Origin: Haloplanus vescus
GTDB taxonomy: Archaea > Halobacteriota > Halobacteria > Halobacteriales > Haloferacaceae
Reading direction: 5' to 3'
Assembly: GCF_900107665.1 (NCBI RefSeq)
Contig: NZ_FNQT01000001.1
Span: 660,398 to 724,397, forward strand
DNA length: 64,000 bases
Notes under the pieces: model-generated
Told to the model about the DNA's origin: nothing
The model's input: the letters and a program-made list of their open reading frames with translations, nothing else
Database searches by the model: none
Program-made: the position numbers and the translations under genes
In this document: positions 1 to 7,847 of the stretch, in pieces
Numbering within the stretch: the first letter of the stretch is position 1
How the letters are laid out: each line of letters starts with the position of its first letter

Positions 1-52
1 TGCTGTAACGGTACGGTACTGTAGCAGTATGCTGTAACGGTACGGTACTGTA
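1..52. repeat. Two direct 23-bp repeats, period 29 bp
   Basis: A 23-base unit beginning TGCTGTAACGG occurs at 1-23 and again, identical, at 30-52. The first unit continues to AGCA, so TGCT...AGCA gives it partial dyad symmetry. A related, diverged stretch with TGCTATAGCA lies near 140-150. This looks iteron-like and could be a protein-binding array, but no replication-initiator gene is in view. More copies may lie to the left of the window. Confidence 0.6.
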
Positions 53-75
53 AGCCGCTGACCTTATCTCTCCCA

Positions 76-699
76 TTCCCGCCGTTATGGTTTTACATTA
101 ATGGGTCTCTTAGTAGTCGACTACGAGTTCCCATCTATACTGCTATAGCACCGTACAGCACCACTTCCCGCCGTTAATGGTCCTTTAGCGTTCTCTCAGT
201 AGTCTACAATCAATTCGTATCTAATTTTATTCAAAGCCACAGTTAATTCTAAGGAACGTGAAGGGGTCTACAAGCGATAGTAAATCTGAACGATGTTGGC
301 TGCGCTGACCCCCCACAAATGGAACCGGACCCCCTTGTTGGCTCTCAGAATGGCCAGAGATATGCCCCGGTGCTGGCCATCTCGAATTGACCTATGATTC
401 TCACTATAGTCCTCCCGACTGTTCGCGTCGGTCGAGGTCTGGTGAGAGTCGGCTTACAGAGTGCGTGAGAGTGACTGAGACACGTATCTGAAGCATCCGA
501 TAGTTTGTAAGGGACATTCATCGTCTCAATCTCAAATTCACGCAGAGCAGGGTGGTCGTGCTTAGTAGAACTCTCGCGCACTAGTCAGAATTCACATATT
601 AGTAAGAAAGTTGATAATTGAGAAGATGTAGTTGATGATTAGAGTGGATGTGGTTTGATTGGTCCGTGATACTAATTATCCCATTCCCGCCGTTAATGG
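76..699. repeat. Dispersed 16-bp motif, three non-coding copies
   Basis: The motif TTCCCGCCGTTAATGG occurs at 165-180 and 684-699, and with one base missing at 76-90. A fourth, 14/16 match lies inside the recombinase gene at 1097-1112. The first two copies are 89 bp apart and share downstream similarity around TCTC(T/A)...AGTAGTC, so they may be remnants of a longer direct repeat. The function is unknown; accessory recombinase sites or a regulator-binding site are possible. Confidence 0.55.
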
Positions 700-846
700 A
701 CTATACAGCATACCAAAAGCAAAAGCGATTACCCCACAAATAATGAAGAAAAGTGACCGAATCCATTATTTATCCTCAGTCCCCATATTTCATTATCTCC
801 AAATAAATTCAAGAGAAGTTTTCTTATTGGATATTTTGTGCCAACT

Positions 847-1854
847 CTATATCTCTCTCAGATATTCACTCCTTCGCTCTGCTTTTTCGTCGTAACTCCC
901 GTGGTCGTAGTGCTTTTCGAGGACCTTCCCGCCCATATTGACTCGTTCTCCGGTCACGTCTTTGGGCTGGCCGGCGTTTCGAGCGGCTGTGACGTATCCC
1001 CGTCGAAGGGCGTGCGGGCTAACTGAACCGGGGCATTTGTTTGCTTGGTCGAATGCAAGGGCTTCACAGGAGTCTGTGTCTTCGCCGAATGGACACTTCC
1101 CGCCGTTATAGGTACACGGCCGGGTCGCAGTGTAGATATTCTTCTGGATGGTTGTCTCGGCTAGTCGGCCGTATCTTGACGCGAGAAGTGGTTCTCTCCC
1201 ATTGTCGTCTTTCACGTTGGGCCGAGTGTCGTTGATGTAGTCTTCTATTACGTCGGAGGTCTCCCAATTGAGCAGGACGTCTCGTTGGCCTTTCTGTTTG
1301 CGTTTGAGGGGCGTTCCTGTTTCGGGCCGGTGTCTGATTTCCAGCGCCGGACGGCTTTTGTCGACGTCTTTGAGGTCGAGCGCCCGAAGGCCTCCGATTC
1401 TCATTCCGGTTTTCCAGAGGATGAGCGTGATGACGTGACGGTTGCTGGCGTATTCGTATTTCCCGAGGTGGGCCAGTATGTCATTGGCTTCCTGCTTGGT
1501 CAGAATGTCTTCGCAGATTTCCTCGTCTTCGGAGACCTTGGTGGGGACTACGAGTTCGTGTAGGCCGACTGGGACGGCTTGGATGGTTTCACAGAATTGG
1601 ATGAAGTTGCTCACTGTTCGCATATCGTTTCGGCAGGTGATTGGTTTCACACTGTCCAGCCTCCACGATTCAAACCGAACGATTTCGTCGCTGTCCACGT
1701 TGTTCATATCTTTGATGCCGCGCTTGTCGAGGAATTCGAGGAACCGTTTGAGGGCGGTGTCGTAGTTGTAGATTGTCTTTTTGGAGACGTGTGATTTCTT
1801 TTTCTTGAGGTAACGCTTCTTGGCGTCTTGTGGGGGCGTGGGTTTGAGTTCCAT
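847..1854 (-). CDS. Tyrosine recombinase / integrase of a mobile element
   Basis: This 335-residue protein belongs to the phage integrase (XerC/D-like) family, which cuts and rejoins DNA at attachment sites through a covalent tyrosine intermediate. An N-terminal SAM-like DNA-binding domain (about 20-100) precedes the catalytic domain. Visible active-site elements are Arg152 in TGMRIGGLR, His281-x-x-Arg284, and the probable nucleophile Tyr316 in LEKHYDH. Between the boxes are four cysteines (247, 254, 263, 274), a possible zinc site. Lower G+C and less acidic residues than its neighbours mark it as acquired DNA. It sits at the inner edge of the element, about 90 bp from a tRNA 3'-end sequence, the usual position for an integrase. 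Confidence 0.9.
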   Translation of the reverse strand: MELKPTPPQDAKKRYLKKKKSHVSKKTIYNYDTALKRFLEFLDKRGIKDMNNVDSDEIVRFESWRLDSVKPITCRNDMRTVSNFIQFCETIQAVPVGLHELVVPTKVSEDEEICEDILTKQEANDILAHLGKYEYASNRHVITLILWKTGMRIGGLRALDLKDVDKSRPALEIRHRPETGTPLKRKQKGQRDVLLNWETSDVIEDYINDTRPNVKDDNGREPLLASRYGRLAETTIQKNIYTATRPCTYNGGKCPFGEDTDSCEALAFDQANKCPGSVSPHALRRGYVTAARNAGQPKDVTGERVNMGGKVLEKHYDHGSYDEKAERRSEYLREI

Positions 1855-1944
1855 AGTGGATTTCCACGCTCATACTGGCAGGAGATTATCTTCGGAGACG
1901 ACCGACGGCGGGCGAGTCGTGCGTAATCGCCCGACGGCGTGGCC

Positions 1945-1969
1945 GAGGGTTCAAATCCCTCCTCCGGCT
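1945..1969 (+). other. tRNA 3'-end fragment, probable attachment site
   Basis: A T-arm is seen: stem GAGGG (1945-1949), loop TTCAAAT, stem CCCTC (1957-1961), followed by acceptor strand CTCCGGC and T at 1969. Upstream I cannot fold an acceptor 5' strand, D-arm or anticodon arm, so this is not a complete tRNA. Its orientation, with the 3' end pointing away from the element and the recombinase gene just inside, fits the duplicated tRNA end created by integration. The intact tRNA gene would lie at the other end, outside the window. The tRNA identity is unclear; a U at position 73 would suit tRNA-Cys. Confidence 0.55.
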
Positions 1970-2080
1970 TCTTCTCCCGAAACGTCTCAAATGACCAGAT
2001 AGCGGCGCTGCTTCTCTCGTTTTCGATAGAGGAATTCGACCCCGTTACGCCGATACCGAACGCCCGTCCAGCGACCCCCG

Positions 2081-2842
2081 CTACAGCGAAATCCGCTCAC
2101 CGTCTTCGGGCACGAGTACGCCCTCCGTCTGCGCTTGCAGGTCCGCCCGCGAGAGCAGGCAGTGATTGATGGCTTCCATGTGGACGACGGCGACAGTCGC
2201 ATCCGTGGCCGCACGGACGGCGCGGACGTCCTCGATGCCCATCGTAATCGGTTCGTCTTGGTCGAACTGCGCTGCCCCGCCGTTGAGGACGACCATCTCG
2301 GGGTCGAATCGGTCGAGCGTTTCCTTGACGGGGTCGTACCAGATTGTATCGCCGGCGACGTACAGCGTATCGTCGCCCTCGAAGACGAACCCGGAGACGG
2401 GGCCCATCCCCTCCGCTAACTCGCCGTGGCCGTGTCGGCCGGGCGTCCGGTGAATCGTGACGCCGTCGAAGGTGGTTTCGTCGTCGACGGGCCGCACGTC
2501 GGTGAACCCCTCGTCAGTCAAGGCGGCTTCGTCCGCTCGCTGACAGAAGAGGGGAACGTCGGCGTCGAGTTGCTCTCTGGCGGCCTCGTCCCAGTGGTCG
2601 GGGTGTCGGTGCGTGACGACGACGGCGTCGTGGTCGAAGTCGACGTCCGGGAGCGCCACGAGCGGATTCCGTTTCTGGTTCGCGGTGGTGAGAAAGTCAG
2701 GGACGCCCGGGCTATCCGTCACCGTCGGCATCTCGCCCTGTGGCGTGAACATCGGGTCAACGAGGAACGTCGTGTCGTCAACCGTCGCGAGGAGCGTCGC
2801 GTTTCGAACGAGTCGAACGCTGATATCGGAGTCGTCCGTCAT
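2081..2842 (-). CDS. MBL-fold metal-dependent hydrolase (UlaG-like)
   Basis: This 253-residue protein has the metallo-beta-lactamase fold. The metal-binding HxHxDH motif is His78-Arg-His80-Pro-Asp82-His83. Later ligands are probably the Asp in AGDTIWYDP (about 169) and the His in NHC (about 229). The compact length and the early LVDP strand resemble the UlaG-like/L-ascorbate-6-phosphate lactonase-type group, most members of which have unknown substrates. It is the first chromosomal gene right of the element and is transcribed toward it. No partner gene lies close by, so only the hydrolase class can be named. Confidence 0.85.
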   Translation of the reverse strand: MTDDSDISVRLVRNATLLATVDDTTFLVDPMFTPQGEMPTVTDSPGVPDFLTTANQKRNPLVALPDVDFDHDAVVVTHRHPDHWDEAAREQLDADVPLFCQRADEAALTDEGFTDVRPVDDETTFDGVTIHRTPGRHGHGELAEGMGPVSGFVFEGDDTLYVAGDTIWYDPVKETLDRFDPEMVVLNGGAAQFDQDEPITMGIEDVRAVRAATDATVAVVHMEAINHCLLSRADLQAQTEGVLVPEDGERISL

Positions 2843-3312
2843 GTACGACTACCTTGGCGAGGAGGCGGATTACGAGTTACGTTGGCCGATTCCGAGTGGG
2901 AACGCCTCACCGAGAGAGTTCCACGTCCTCGCCCCACGCCGTCCGTGTTCGGAGAGGAGTGAGCCCTCGCCGACGGACGCGGCAGAGACCCGTTCGTCGG
3001 CGATGGTCCGAAAGGCGGGGCGCGTCCTTCGGAGCGCAGGGCCCACCCTTAGTTCGTAAACATAATTAAAAATGATGTTGGATTCGTCAGTTTTCGCGAA
3101 CGGGCTCACAGCGGTCGGTGACGGCGCCGACGGTCGACGCCGTCTCGCGTCGCATGCGGTGGCATGTCGCACGCTGCTCGGATGTGGGTCACACGAACCG
3201 GCGCTACACGCTGGCGTGGATAGCGATACGTGAAATCCGAGCGTGATAACATATATCACACAGAATAGTAAATCTTGGTGTCAATTTCACCGCGTGAAAG
3301 AGACGCTGGGTG
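2843..3312. other. Gene-free stretch of about 470 bp
   Basis: I see no credible gene here. The open frames crossing it are rich in Arg/Ser/Pro and read as shadows. It lies upstream of the MBL-fold gene and downstream of the EamA gene. It contains an A/T-rich patch around 3058-3080 that could be a promoter on either strand, and a dyad at 3243-3259. A small RNA cannot be excluded. Confidence 0.5.
3243..3259. repeat. Short dyad GTGATA-N5-TATCAC
   Basis: A perfect 6-bp inverted repeat with a 5-base A/T-rich spacer lies between the EamA stop and the MBL-fold gene. It has operator-like spacing but no obvious promoter beside it. Confidence 0.35.
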
Positions 3313-4224
3313 TCAGCCAGTGAGGCGTGCGAATTCCTCGGCGACGACGTGGCGTTCGAGGAGGGCGACGCCGGCGACGACGACGCAGAAACCGACCGCC
3401 GTCGCCAGCGTGACCGATTCGCCGAGGAGGAGCCAGCCGGTGAGCGCAGCGACGATGGGGACGACGTACGCCACCAGATTCGTGCGGACGGGCCCGATGC
3501 GGCGGATGAGTGTGAAGTAGATGGGGTACGCGGCGGCCGTCGACGGGATGGCGACGGCGAGGATGGCGAGCAGAACCGTCGGCGTCAGCGCCGCCGTCGT
3601 GGCGTGTTCGCCCATGCCGACGCTCCAGACGTGGAGGAGAACGGCCCCGACTGCCATCGCCCACGCGGTCAGGGAGATGCTGGGAATCGTCGACTCGATG
3701 CGCCGGGTGAGCACGCTCCCGAGGGCGATGCCCGCCGCGGCGGCGAGGACGTACAACTGGCCAATCGTCGAACTCGACGTGAGCGTCTCGGGCGTGGGTT
3801 GGACGATGATGACGACGCCGAGGAGACCGAGGAGGATGCCCACCGCGCCCCGAAAGTCGAGTCGCGAATCGAGGACGAAGAGCGCGAAGACGGGCGAGAG
3901 AATGGGATTCAGGCCGTACATCACCGACGCCGCGGCGGGCGTAATCTGCTGCTGTCCAAGAAAGAGGAGGCCGTTGTTCGCGGCGATGATGGTCACGGCG
4001 CCCACGAGGAGCGCGACCACGTCGGCCCGGGTTCGAGGCAGCCACGAGTCGTATCGCCACGCGGCGTACGCGAGGAGGATGGGCGCCGCGATATCGAATC
4101 TGAGCGCGGCGAAAAACACCGGTGGCAACGCGTCGAGACCGGCCTTGATGGCGACGAAGGAACTGCCGAACAACACCCCCAAGAGGACAAACAGACCGAG
4201 ATTTCGGTATCGAGTGGAGGACAC
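3313..4224 (-). CDS. EamA/DMT-family transporter
   Basis: This protein of about 303 residues has ten predicted membrane segments in two EamA repeats, typical of the drug/metabolite transporter superfamily, whose members export amino acids or small metabolites. The GTG at 4222-4224 was chosen because the membrane-spanning sequence (RYRNLGLFVLLG) begins directly after it and the length then matches the family. A longer in-frame extension would overlap the divergent methyltransferase gene and has no EamA similarity. The repeat-end motif with Gly-Glu (LLLGESVTL) is present near the C terminus. The substrate cannot be inferred. Confidence 0.85.
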   Translation of the reverse strand: MSSTRYRNLGLFVLLGVLFGSSFVAIKAGLDALPPVFFAALRFDIAAPILLAYAAWRYDSWLPRTRADVVALLVGAVTIIAANNGLLFLGQQQITPAAASVMYGLNPILSPVFALFVLDSRLDFRGAVGILLGLLGVVIIVQPTPETLTSSSTIGQLYVLAAAAGIALGSVLTRRIESTIPSISLTAWAMAVGAVLLHVWSVGMGEHATTAALTPTVLLAILAVAIPSTAAAYPIYFTLIRRIGPVRTNLVAYVVPIVAALTGWLLLGESVTLATAVGFCVVVAGVALLERHVVAEEFARLTG

Positions 4225-4300
4225 AGCAGCCGTATCGCGTGGTCGCTGATGGGTGTGTCGATTGCGGATACTTAACCCGCCAGCGTTCCTCCCTGACCCC

Positions 4301-4912
4301 GTGACCGACGACCGCGACCGCTGGAACGAGAAGTACAACGACGACTCGTTTAGGCTGCCGGACGACCCGATTCCCGAACTGGCGCGTCGAATCGACACGC
4401 TCCCGTCGGGTCGCGCACTCGACGTGGCGACGGGGACCGGCCGCAACGCTCGCTTCCTCGCCGCCGAGGGGTACGACGTCGACGCCGTCGACGTCTCCGA
4501 CGAAGCACTCGACCGAGCGCGGCGGGCCGCCGAGGAAGCCGGCGTCGACGTGAACTGGATTCGCGCCGACATCGACGACTTCGAGTTCGAACCGAACGCC
4601 TACGACGTGATTACGGTGAGTTTCTTCGCGATGCTGGAGCGCCTCCCCGACCTCACGACGGCGCTCGCGCCGGGTGGCGTCCTCGTCTACGAACACCACC
4701 TGCGGTCGAGCGACGACATCGACATCGGGCCGTCGAGCGACCGCTATCGCTACCCCACGAACCACCTTCTCCACGCCTGTCTCGACCTGACGATACTCCA
4801 CTACGAGGAGCGGACGCGAGCGGACCACGAGGGACAGACCCAAGCGGTCGCGACGCTCGTCGCTCGAAATTCGACGGGCGGGAAGCAGTCGTATCCGCGA
4901 TTGGACGAGTGA
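4301..4912 (+). CDS. Class I SAM-dependent methyltransferase
   Basis: This 203-residue protein begins with GTG at 4301; a TATA-like GATACTTA at 4267-4274 sits about 30 bases upstream, suggesting a leaderless mRNA. The SAM-binding motif I is ALDVATGTGRNA (about 44-55), followed by an acidic residue at the end of strand 2 (DAVDVSD). The opening RDRWNEKY is shared with TehB-like/thiopurine-type small methyltransferases. It is divergent from the EamA transporter gene. The methylated substrate is unknown. Confidence 0.85.
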   Translation: MTDDRDRWNEKYNDDSFRLPDDPIPELARRIDTLPSGRALDVATGTGRNARFLAAEGYDVDAVDVSDEALDRARRAAEEAGVDVNWIRADIDDFEFEPNAYDVITVSFFAMLERLPDLTTALAPGGVLVYEHHLRSSDDIDIGPSSDRYRYPTNHLLHACLDLTILHYEERTRADHEGQTQAVATLVARNSTGGKQSYPRLDE

Positions 4913-4924
4913 GGATTGCAGAGG

Positions 4925-5914
4925 CTACCCGGAAACGCCGTCCAGCATCGCCGTATCGAGTTTGACGCCGACGGTGAAGTAGTCGGGACGGATGAACTGA
5001 TACGTCCGCACGGTGACGTTGGGATTGACGCTCATCTGGATGTACGCTTCCCGCTCGCTGAATCCGTGCTCCTCTATCAGTTCGGCCATCATCGCCTCGA
5101 AACAACCGTCGAGTGCTGCCGCGGGCGTGCCGGCATTTTTCGAGGAATCGACGTGGATAATCGAGTCCTCGGTTTCGATGCGGAAGACACCAGGCACGTC
5201 GTGATCGACGACTTCGACGCGGAGGGTGACCGTCGCCCGGGTTTCGACGGCGAAGCCAGTGTATTCGGAATCGCTCTGTGACGCGTGCACGTCGCCAAGG
5301 AATAGTTGGCCTCCCTCGGTGAACGATGTGAGACAGACGGTACTCCCTTGCTGGAGGTCGCGGACGTCCATGTTCCCACCCCACGGTCCCTGCGTCGTGA
5401 GTGGGTCTTGGACAGTCCGACCGGGTGCAGTGGCGATGGTTCCGATGTGGGGGTTGAGCTCCCACTCCCACTCGCGGCCGCCGAGTTCCATACGCGCGGT
5501 GCCGTCCGCCGTCGTGCCACTCGGTCCCGGTTCGAGCGTGACCTCGTGAGCGTAGTTCGTCTTGCACGAATCCCACCCCTCCTTGCCCGCGAGATTGCCG
5601 TGTCCCTCCAACGTGGTGGTGTACCCGCGTTCGGGCACGATTTCCTCGACGTGGACGGCGAGCGTGTCTCCGGGGTCGACGCCCTCGACGTACACAGGGC
5701 CACTCACAGGGTTGGCGTCGAATCCCGGTGGGGGGGCGTTCATCGTCGGCACGTCCGACGCGTCGAACTCCCCCATTCCGTGGTCGAACAGTTGGTCTTT
5801 GAACGAGTCCCACACTTCGACAGTGAAAGATTCGCCCGGTTCGACGCGAAGAGCCGGCTCCATGCCACTCCCGAATTCGTAGTGTCCAGATTCTTCGCGA
5901 TTTAATTCTGTCAT
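4925..5914 (-). CDS. Acetamidase/formamidase family amidase
   Basis: This 329-residue protein matches the FmdA/AmdA family, which hydrolyses short aliphatic amides (formamide, acetamide) to the acid and ammonia. Family hallmarks are GPVYVEGVDPGDTLAV (about 71-86), NPHIGTI, the GGNMD motif with LFLGDVHASQ, and a C-terminal segment with YTV-like strands. It has no signal peptide, so it acts in the cytoplasm. A TATA-like box at 5930-5940, 16-26 bases before the ATG, fits a leaderless transcript. It diverges from the ABC importer operon starting at 6193, suggesting a shared nitrogen- or amide-scavenging role; this link is inferred from position only. Confidence 0.9.
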   Translation of the reverse strand: MTELNREESGHYEFGSGMEPALRVEPGESFTVEVWDSFKDQLFDHGMGEFDASDVPTMNAPPPGFDANPVSGPVYVEGVDPGDTLAVHVEEIVPERGYTTTLEGHGNLAGKEGWDSCKTNYAHEVTLEPGPSGTTADGTARMELGGREWEWELNPHIGTIATAPGRTVQDPLTTQGPWGGNMDVRDLQQGSTVCLTSFTEGGQLFLGDVHASQSDSEYTGFAVETRATVTLRVEVVDHDVPGVFRIETEDSIIHVDSSKNAGTPAAALDGCFEAMMAELIEEHGFSEREAYIQMSVNPNVTVRTYQFIRPDYFTVGVKLDTAMLDGVSG

Positions 5915-5927
5915 TCAAATCTATTTC

Positions 5928-5940
5928 GGATATATCAATA
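5928..5940 (-). promoter_or_regulatory. TATA-like box of the amidase gene
   Basis: On the minus strand this reads TATTGATATATCC just upstream of the ATG at 5914, in an A/T-rich stretch. The spacing suits a leaderless haloarchaeal mRNA. Confidence 0.5.
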
Positions 5941-6095
5941 CAAATAGTTTGTGTAGGCTAAATTTGGTTTAGAAACAGAATATATGCTCGGCACCACCGA
6001 ACACAGGGAAGACGGCCGCCAGTGGCAGTTATTTGGGAATTAGATAATAAACTGGAAAGCGCATTTCAACTAAATTTATAACTATTTTCTAGAAT

Positions 6096-6164
6096 TAACA
6101 CTCTATTTGATGGCTATTTTTTCGAATGAGTGTTAGAATATCCAATTCTATCCCAAGATATATG
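6096..6164 (+). promoter_or_regulatory. Inverted repeat and TATA-like box before the ABC operon
   Basis: TAACACTC (6096-6103) and GAGTGTTA (6128-6135) form a perfect 8-bp inverted repeat with half-sites about 32 bp apart, roughly three helical turns. It lies just upstream of a TATA-like AGATATATG (6156-6164), about 30 bases before the ATG at 6193. The position suits binding by a dimeric or tetrameric regulator that could also affect the divergent amidase gene. Confidence 0.5.
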
Positions 6165-6192
6165 TGGGGACATTCGCTCGTATGCAGTGGAC

Positions 6193-7845
6193 ATGACGGA
6201 ACAACCAGACGACGATAGCTATCGACGCCGACGGATACTGCAAGCAGCGTCGGTCGCCGCGGGGTCGACAGTGCTGGCTGGCTGTACCGGTGGCGATTCG
6301 GGCGGGGACGGCAGTACGGAGACCGGAAGCGGGTCGGGCGACGGCAAGCACGGCGGCAGCATGACGTTCGCCCTCGGTGGGTCGCCGGCTAACCTCTCGT
6401 ACTGGCAGTCCTACGACACGGTCACCAACAATCTCACGACACAGATCTGGGACAGTCTCTTGGAGTACAGCGAACCGGAGATGGAACTCAAGCCCGCGCT
6501 CGCGACCAGCTGGGAGTCCCCGGACGACACGACGTACGTGTACGAACTCCGGGAGGGTGTGACGTTCCACGACGGGAGTGAGATGACCGCGGGCGACGTC
6601 ATCGCGAGCGCCGAACTGACCCTCCGCGACGAAGCGAAATCGCCGCTGGCGTGGATGTTCGGAGCCGTCGACGACTTCGAGAAAATCGACGACTACACCG
6701 TACAGGTGAACATGAGCGAGGTCGACGCCTCGTTCAAGTACGTCCCCGCCACAACGGCGTGGGGAGTCGCGCCAGCGTCACAGATAGAGGAGAAAGGGAC
6801 CGACCTCGCACAGGAACCGGTCGGTGCCGGACCGTTCCAACTGGAGGAGTGGCAGAGCGGTAACCACGTCCGTCTCACTCGTCACGACGACTACTGGGAC
6901 GGTGACCTCCCGTACCTCGACGAGGCGACGTTCCAGATCGTCCCCAACGGCACCTCGCGCATCACGGGGATGCGAAACGGCGAGTTCGGCGGGACGAGTG
7001 GTATTCCCATCGACCAGTTGTCGGTGCTCGACCAGCTCGACAACGTCGACCTCTACACCACGACGTCCTTCCAGACGAGCCATCTGGTGTTCAACTGTAT
7101 GGAAGGGCCGTTTAGCGACGCGCAGGTTCGGCGCGCGGTGAGTTACGCCATCGATACGGAGGCCATCACCCAGAGTACGGTCGGTGACTACGGCTCCCAC
7201 GCGCACAGCATGCTGCCCGAGGGGATGATGGGACACGTCACGCCCGAGGACCTGGAGTACGACGGGTTTCCGTACGACCCCGAGAAGGCGAAACAGCTCC
7301 TCGACGACGCCGGGCTGACGGGGAGTCCTCGGCTCGAGACGACGCTGATGACGACGCAGAATACCGTCACACAGAAGCCAGCAATCGCCATCCAGCAGTA
7401 TCTCAGCGAGGTCGGCATCGACGTAAGCGTCAACAAAGTCTCCCAATCGACGTACGTCGACACCATCTGGGGAGAGGAGGACTTCTCCGAGCGGCCAGAC
7501 ATGCAGATGACGCTCTGGGCCTCCGACTACCCCTCGCCGGACGCCATCATCCGCCCGCTGTTCGACTCGGAGCAACTGCCGCCGAGTAACAACTGGTTCG
7601 GCTACCAGAACGAGGAAGTCGACCAACTCCTCCAGCAGTTCAAGACGACGACCGACCCCGAAGAACGGGCCCAGTACGCGAAGCAGGCCAATCAAATCGT
7701 CGTCGACGACGCGCCCGGCGTCTGGGTCTTCCACCCGGACACCACCAAGGCGTTCAACACGAAATTCGAGGGGTACGACGGACAGGTCCCGGCGTTCGTC
7801 ACGTACTTCACCAGCTTCCTTCGTGACATGTACGTCTCGGAATAA
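6193..7845 (+). CDS. ABC transporter solute-binding lipoprotein (peptide/nickel family 5)
   Basis: This 550-residue secreted substrate-binding protein belongs to the Dpp/Opp/Nik family (SBP_bac_5). The ATG at 6193 starts an acidic segment, then a Tat signal with RRRR (11-14), a hydrophobic stretch, and the lipobox LAGC with Cys31 as the likely lipid anchor. A Gly/Ser/Asp-rich linker follows. The mature part carries the family's conserved segments, such as the LATSWESPDDTTYVYELREG region and VRRAVSYAID. It leads a five-gene operon with two permeases and two ATPases. The ligand is unknown; the divergent amidase makes short amides or peptides plausible. Confidence 0.92.
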   Translation: MTEQPDDDSYRRRRILQAASVAAGSTVLAGCTGGDSGGDGSTETGSGSGDGKHGGSMTFALGGSPANLSYWQSYDTVTNNLTTQIWDSLLEYSEPEMELKPALATSWESPDDTTYVYELREGVTFHDGSEMTAGDVIASAELTLRDEAKSPLAWMFGAVDDFEKIDDYTVQVNMSEVDASFKYVPATTAWGVAPASQIEEKGTDLAQEPVGAGPFQLEEWQSGNHVRLTRHDDYWDGDLPYLDEATFQIVPNGTSRITGMRNGEFGGTSGIPIDQLSVLDQLDNVDLYTTTSFQTSHLVFNCMEGPFSDAQVRRAVSYAIDTEAITQSTVGDYGSHAHSMLPEGMMGHVTPEDLEYDGFPYDPEKAKQLLDDAGLTGSPRLETTLMTTQNTVTQKPAIAIQQYLSEVGIDVSVNKVSQSTYVDTIWGEEDFSERPDMQMTLWASDYPSPDAIIRPLFDSEQLPPSNNWFGYQNEEVDQLLQQFKTTTDPEERAQYAKQANQIVVDDAPGVWVFHPDTTKAFNTKFEGYDGQVPAFVTYFTSFLRDMYVSE

Positions 7846-7847
7846 CA

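Larger units (their letters stand above)
1..846. other. A/T-rich non-coding end of an integrated element
   Basis: This stretch is clearly richer in A+T than the rest of the window and I see no convincing gene in it. The short open frames have neither the acidic composition nor the third-position G/C bias of genes further right. It holds the tandem repeats at 1-52, three copies of a 15-16 base motif, and a perfect 12-base palindrome at 113-124. It lies next to the recombinase gene and is best read as part of a provirus or integrative element that continues to the left. Confidence 0.6.

Noticed and set aside
345-581. 78-codon open frame on the minus strand in the A/T-rich left end
   Set aside because: No acidic bias, no recognisable motif or start signal, and it sits in DNA full of short repeats.
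1890-1969. A complete tRNA gene ending at 1969
   Set aside because: The T-arm and acceptor 3' strand are clear, but no matching acceptor 5' strand, D-arm or anticodon arm folds upstream, so only a fragment is reported.
2870-3259. 129-codon frame on the minus strand in the gap after the MBL-fold gene
   Set aside because: Composition is Arg/Ser/Pro-rich with several Cys and no acidic bias; it reads as chance in G+C-rich DNA.
3310-4275. 321-codon plus-strand frame opposite the EamA gene
   Set aside because: The sequence is almost only Arg/Asp/Glu/Gly, the usual shadow of a hydrophobic gene on the other strand.
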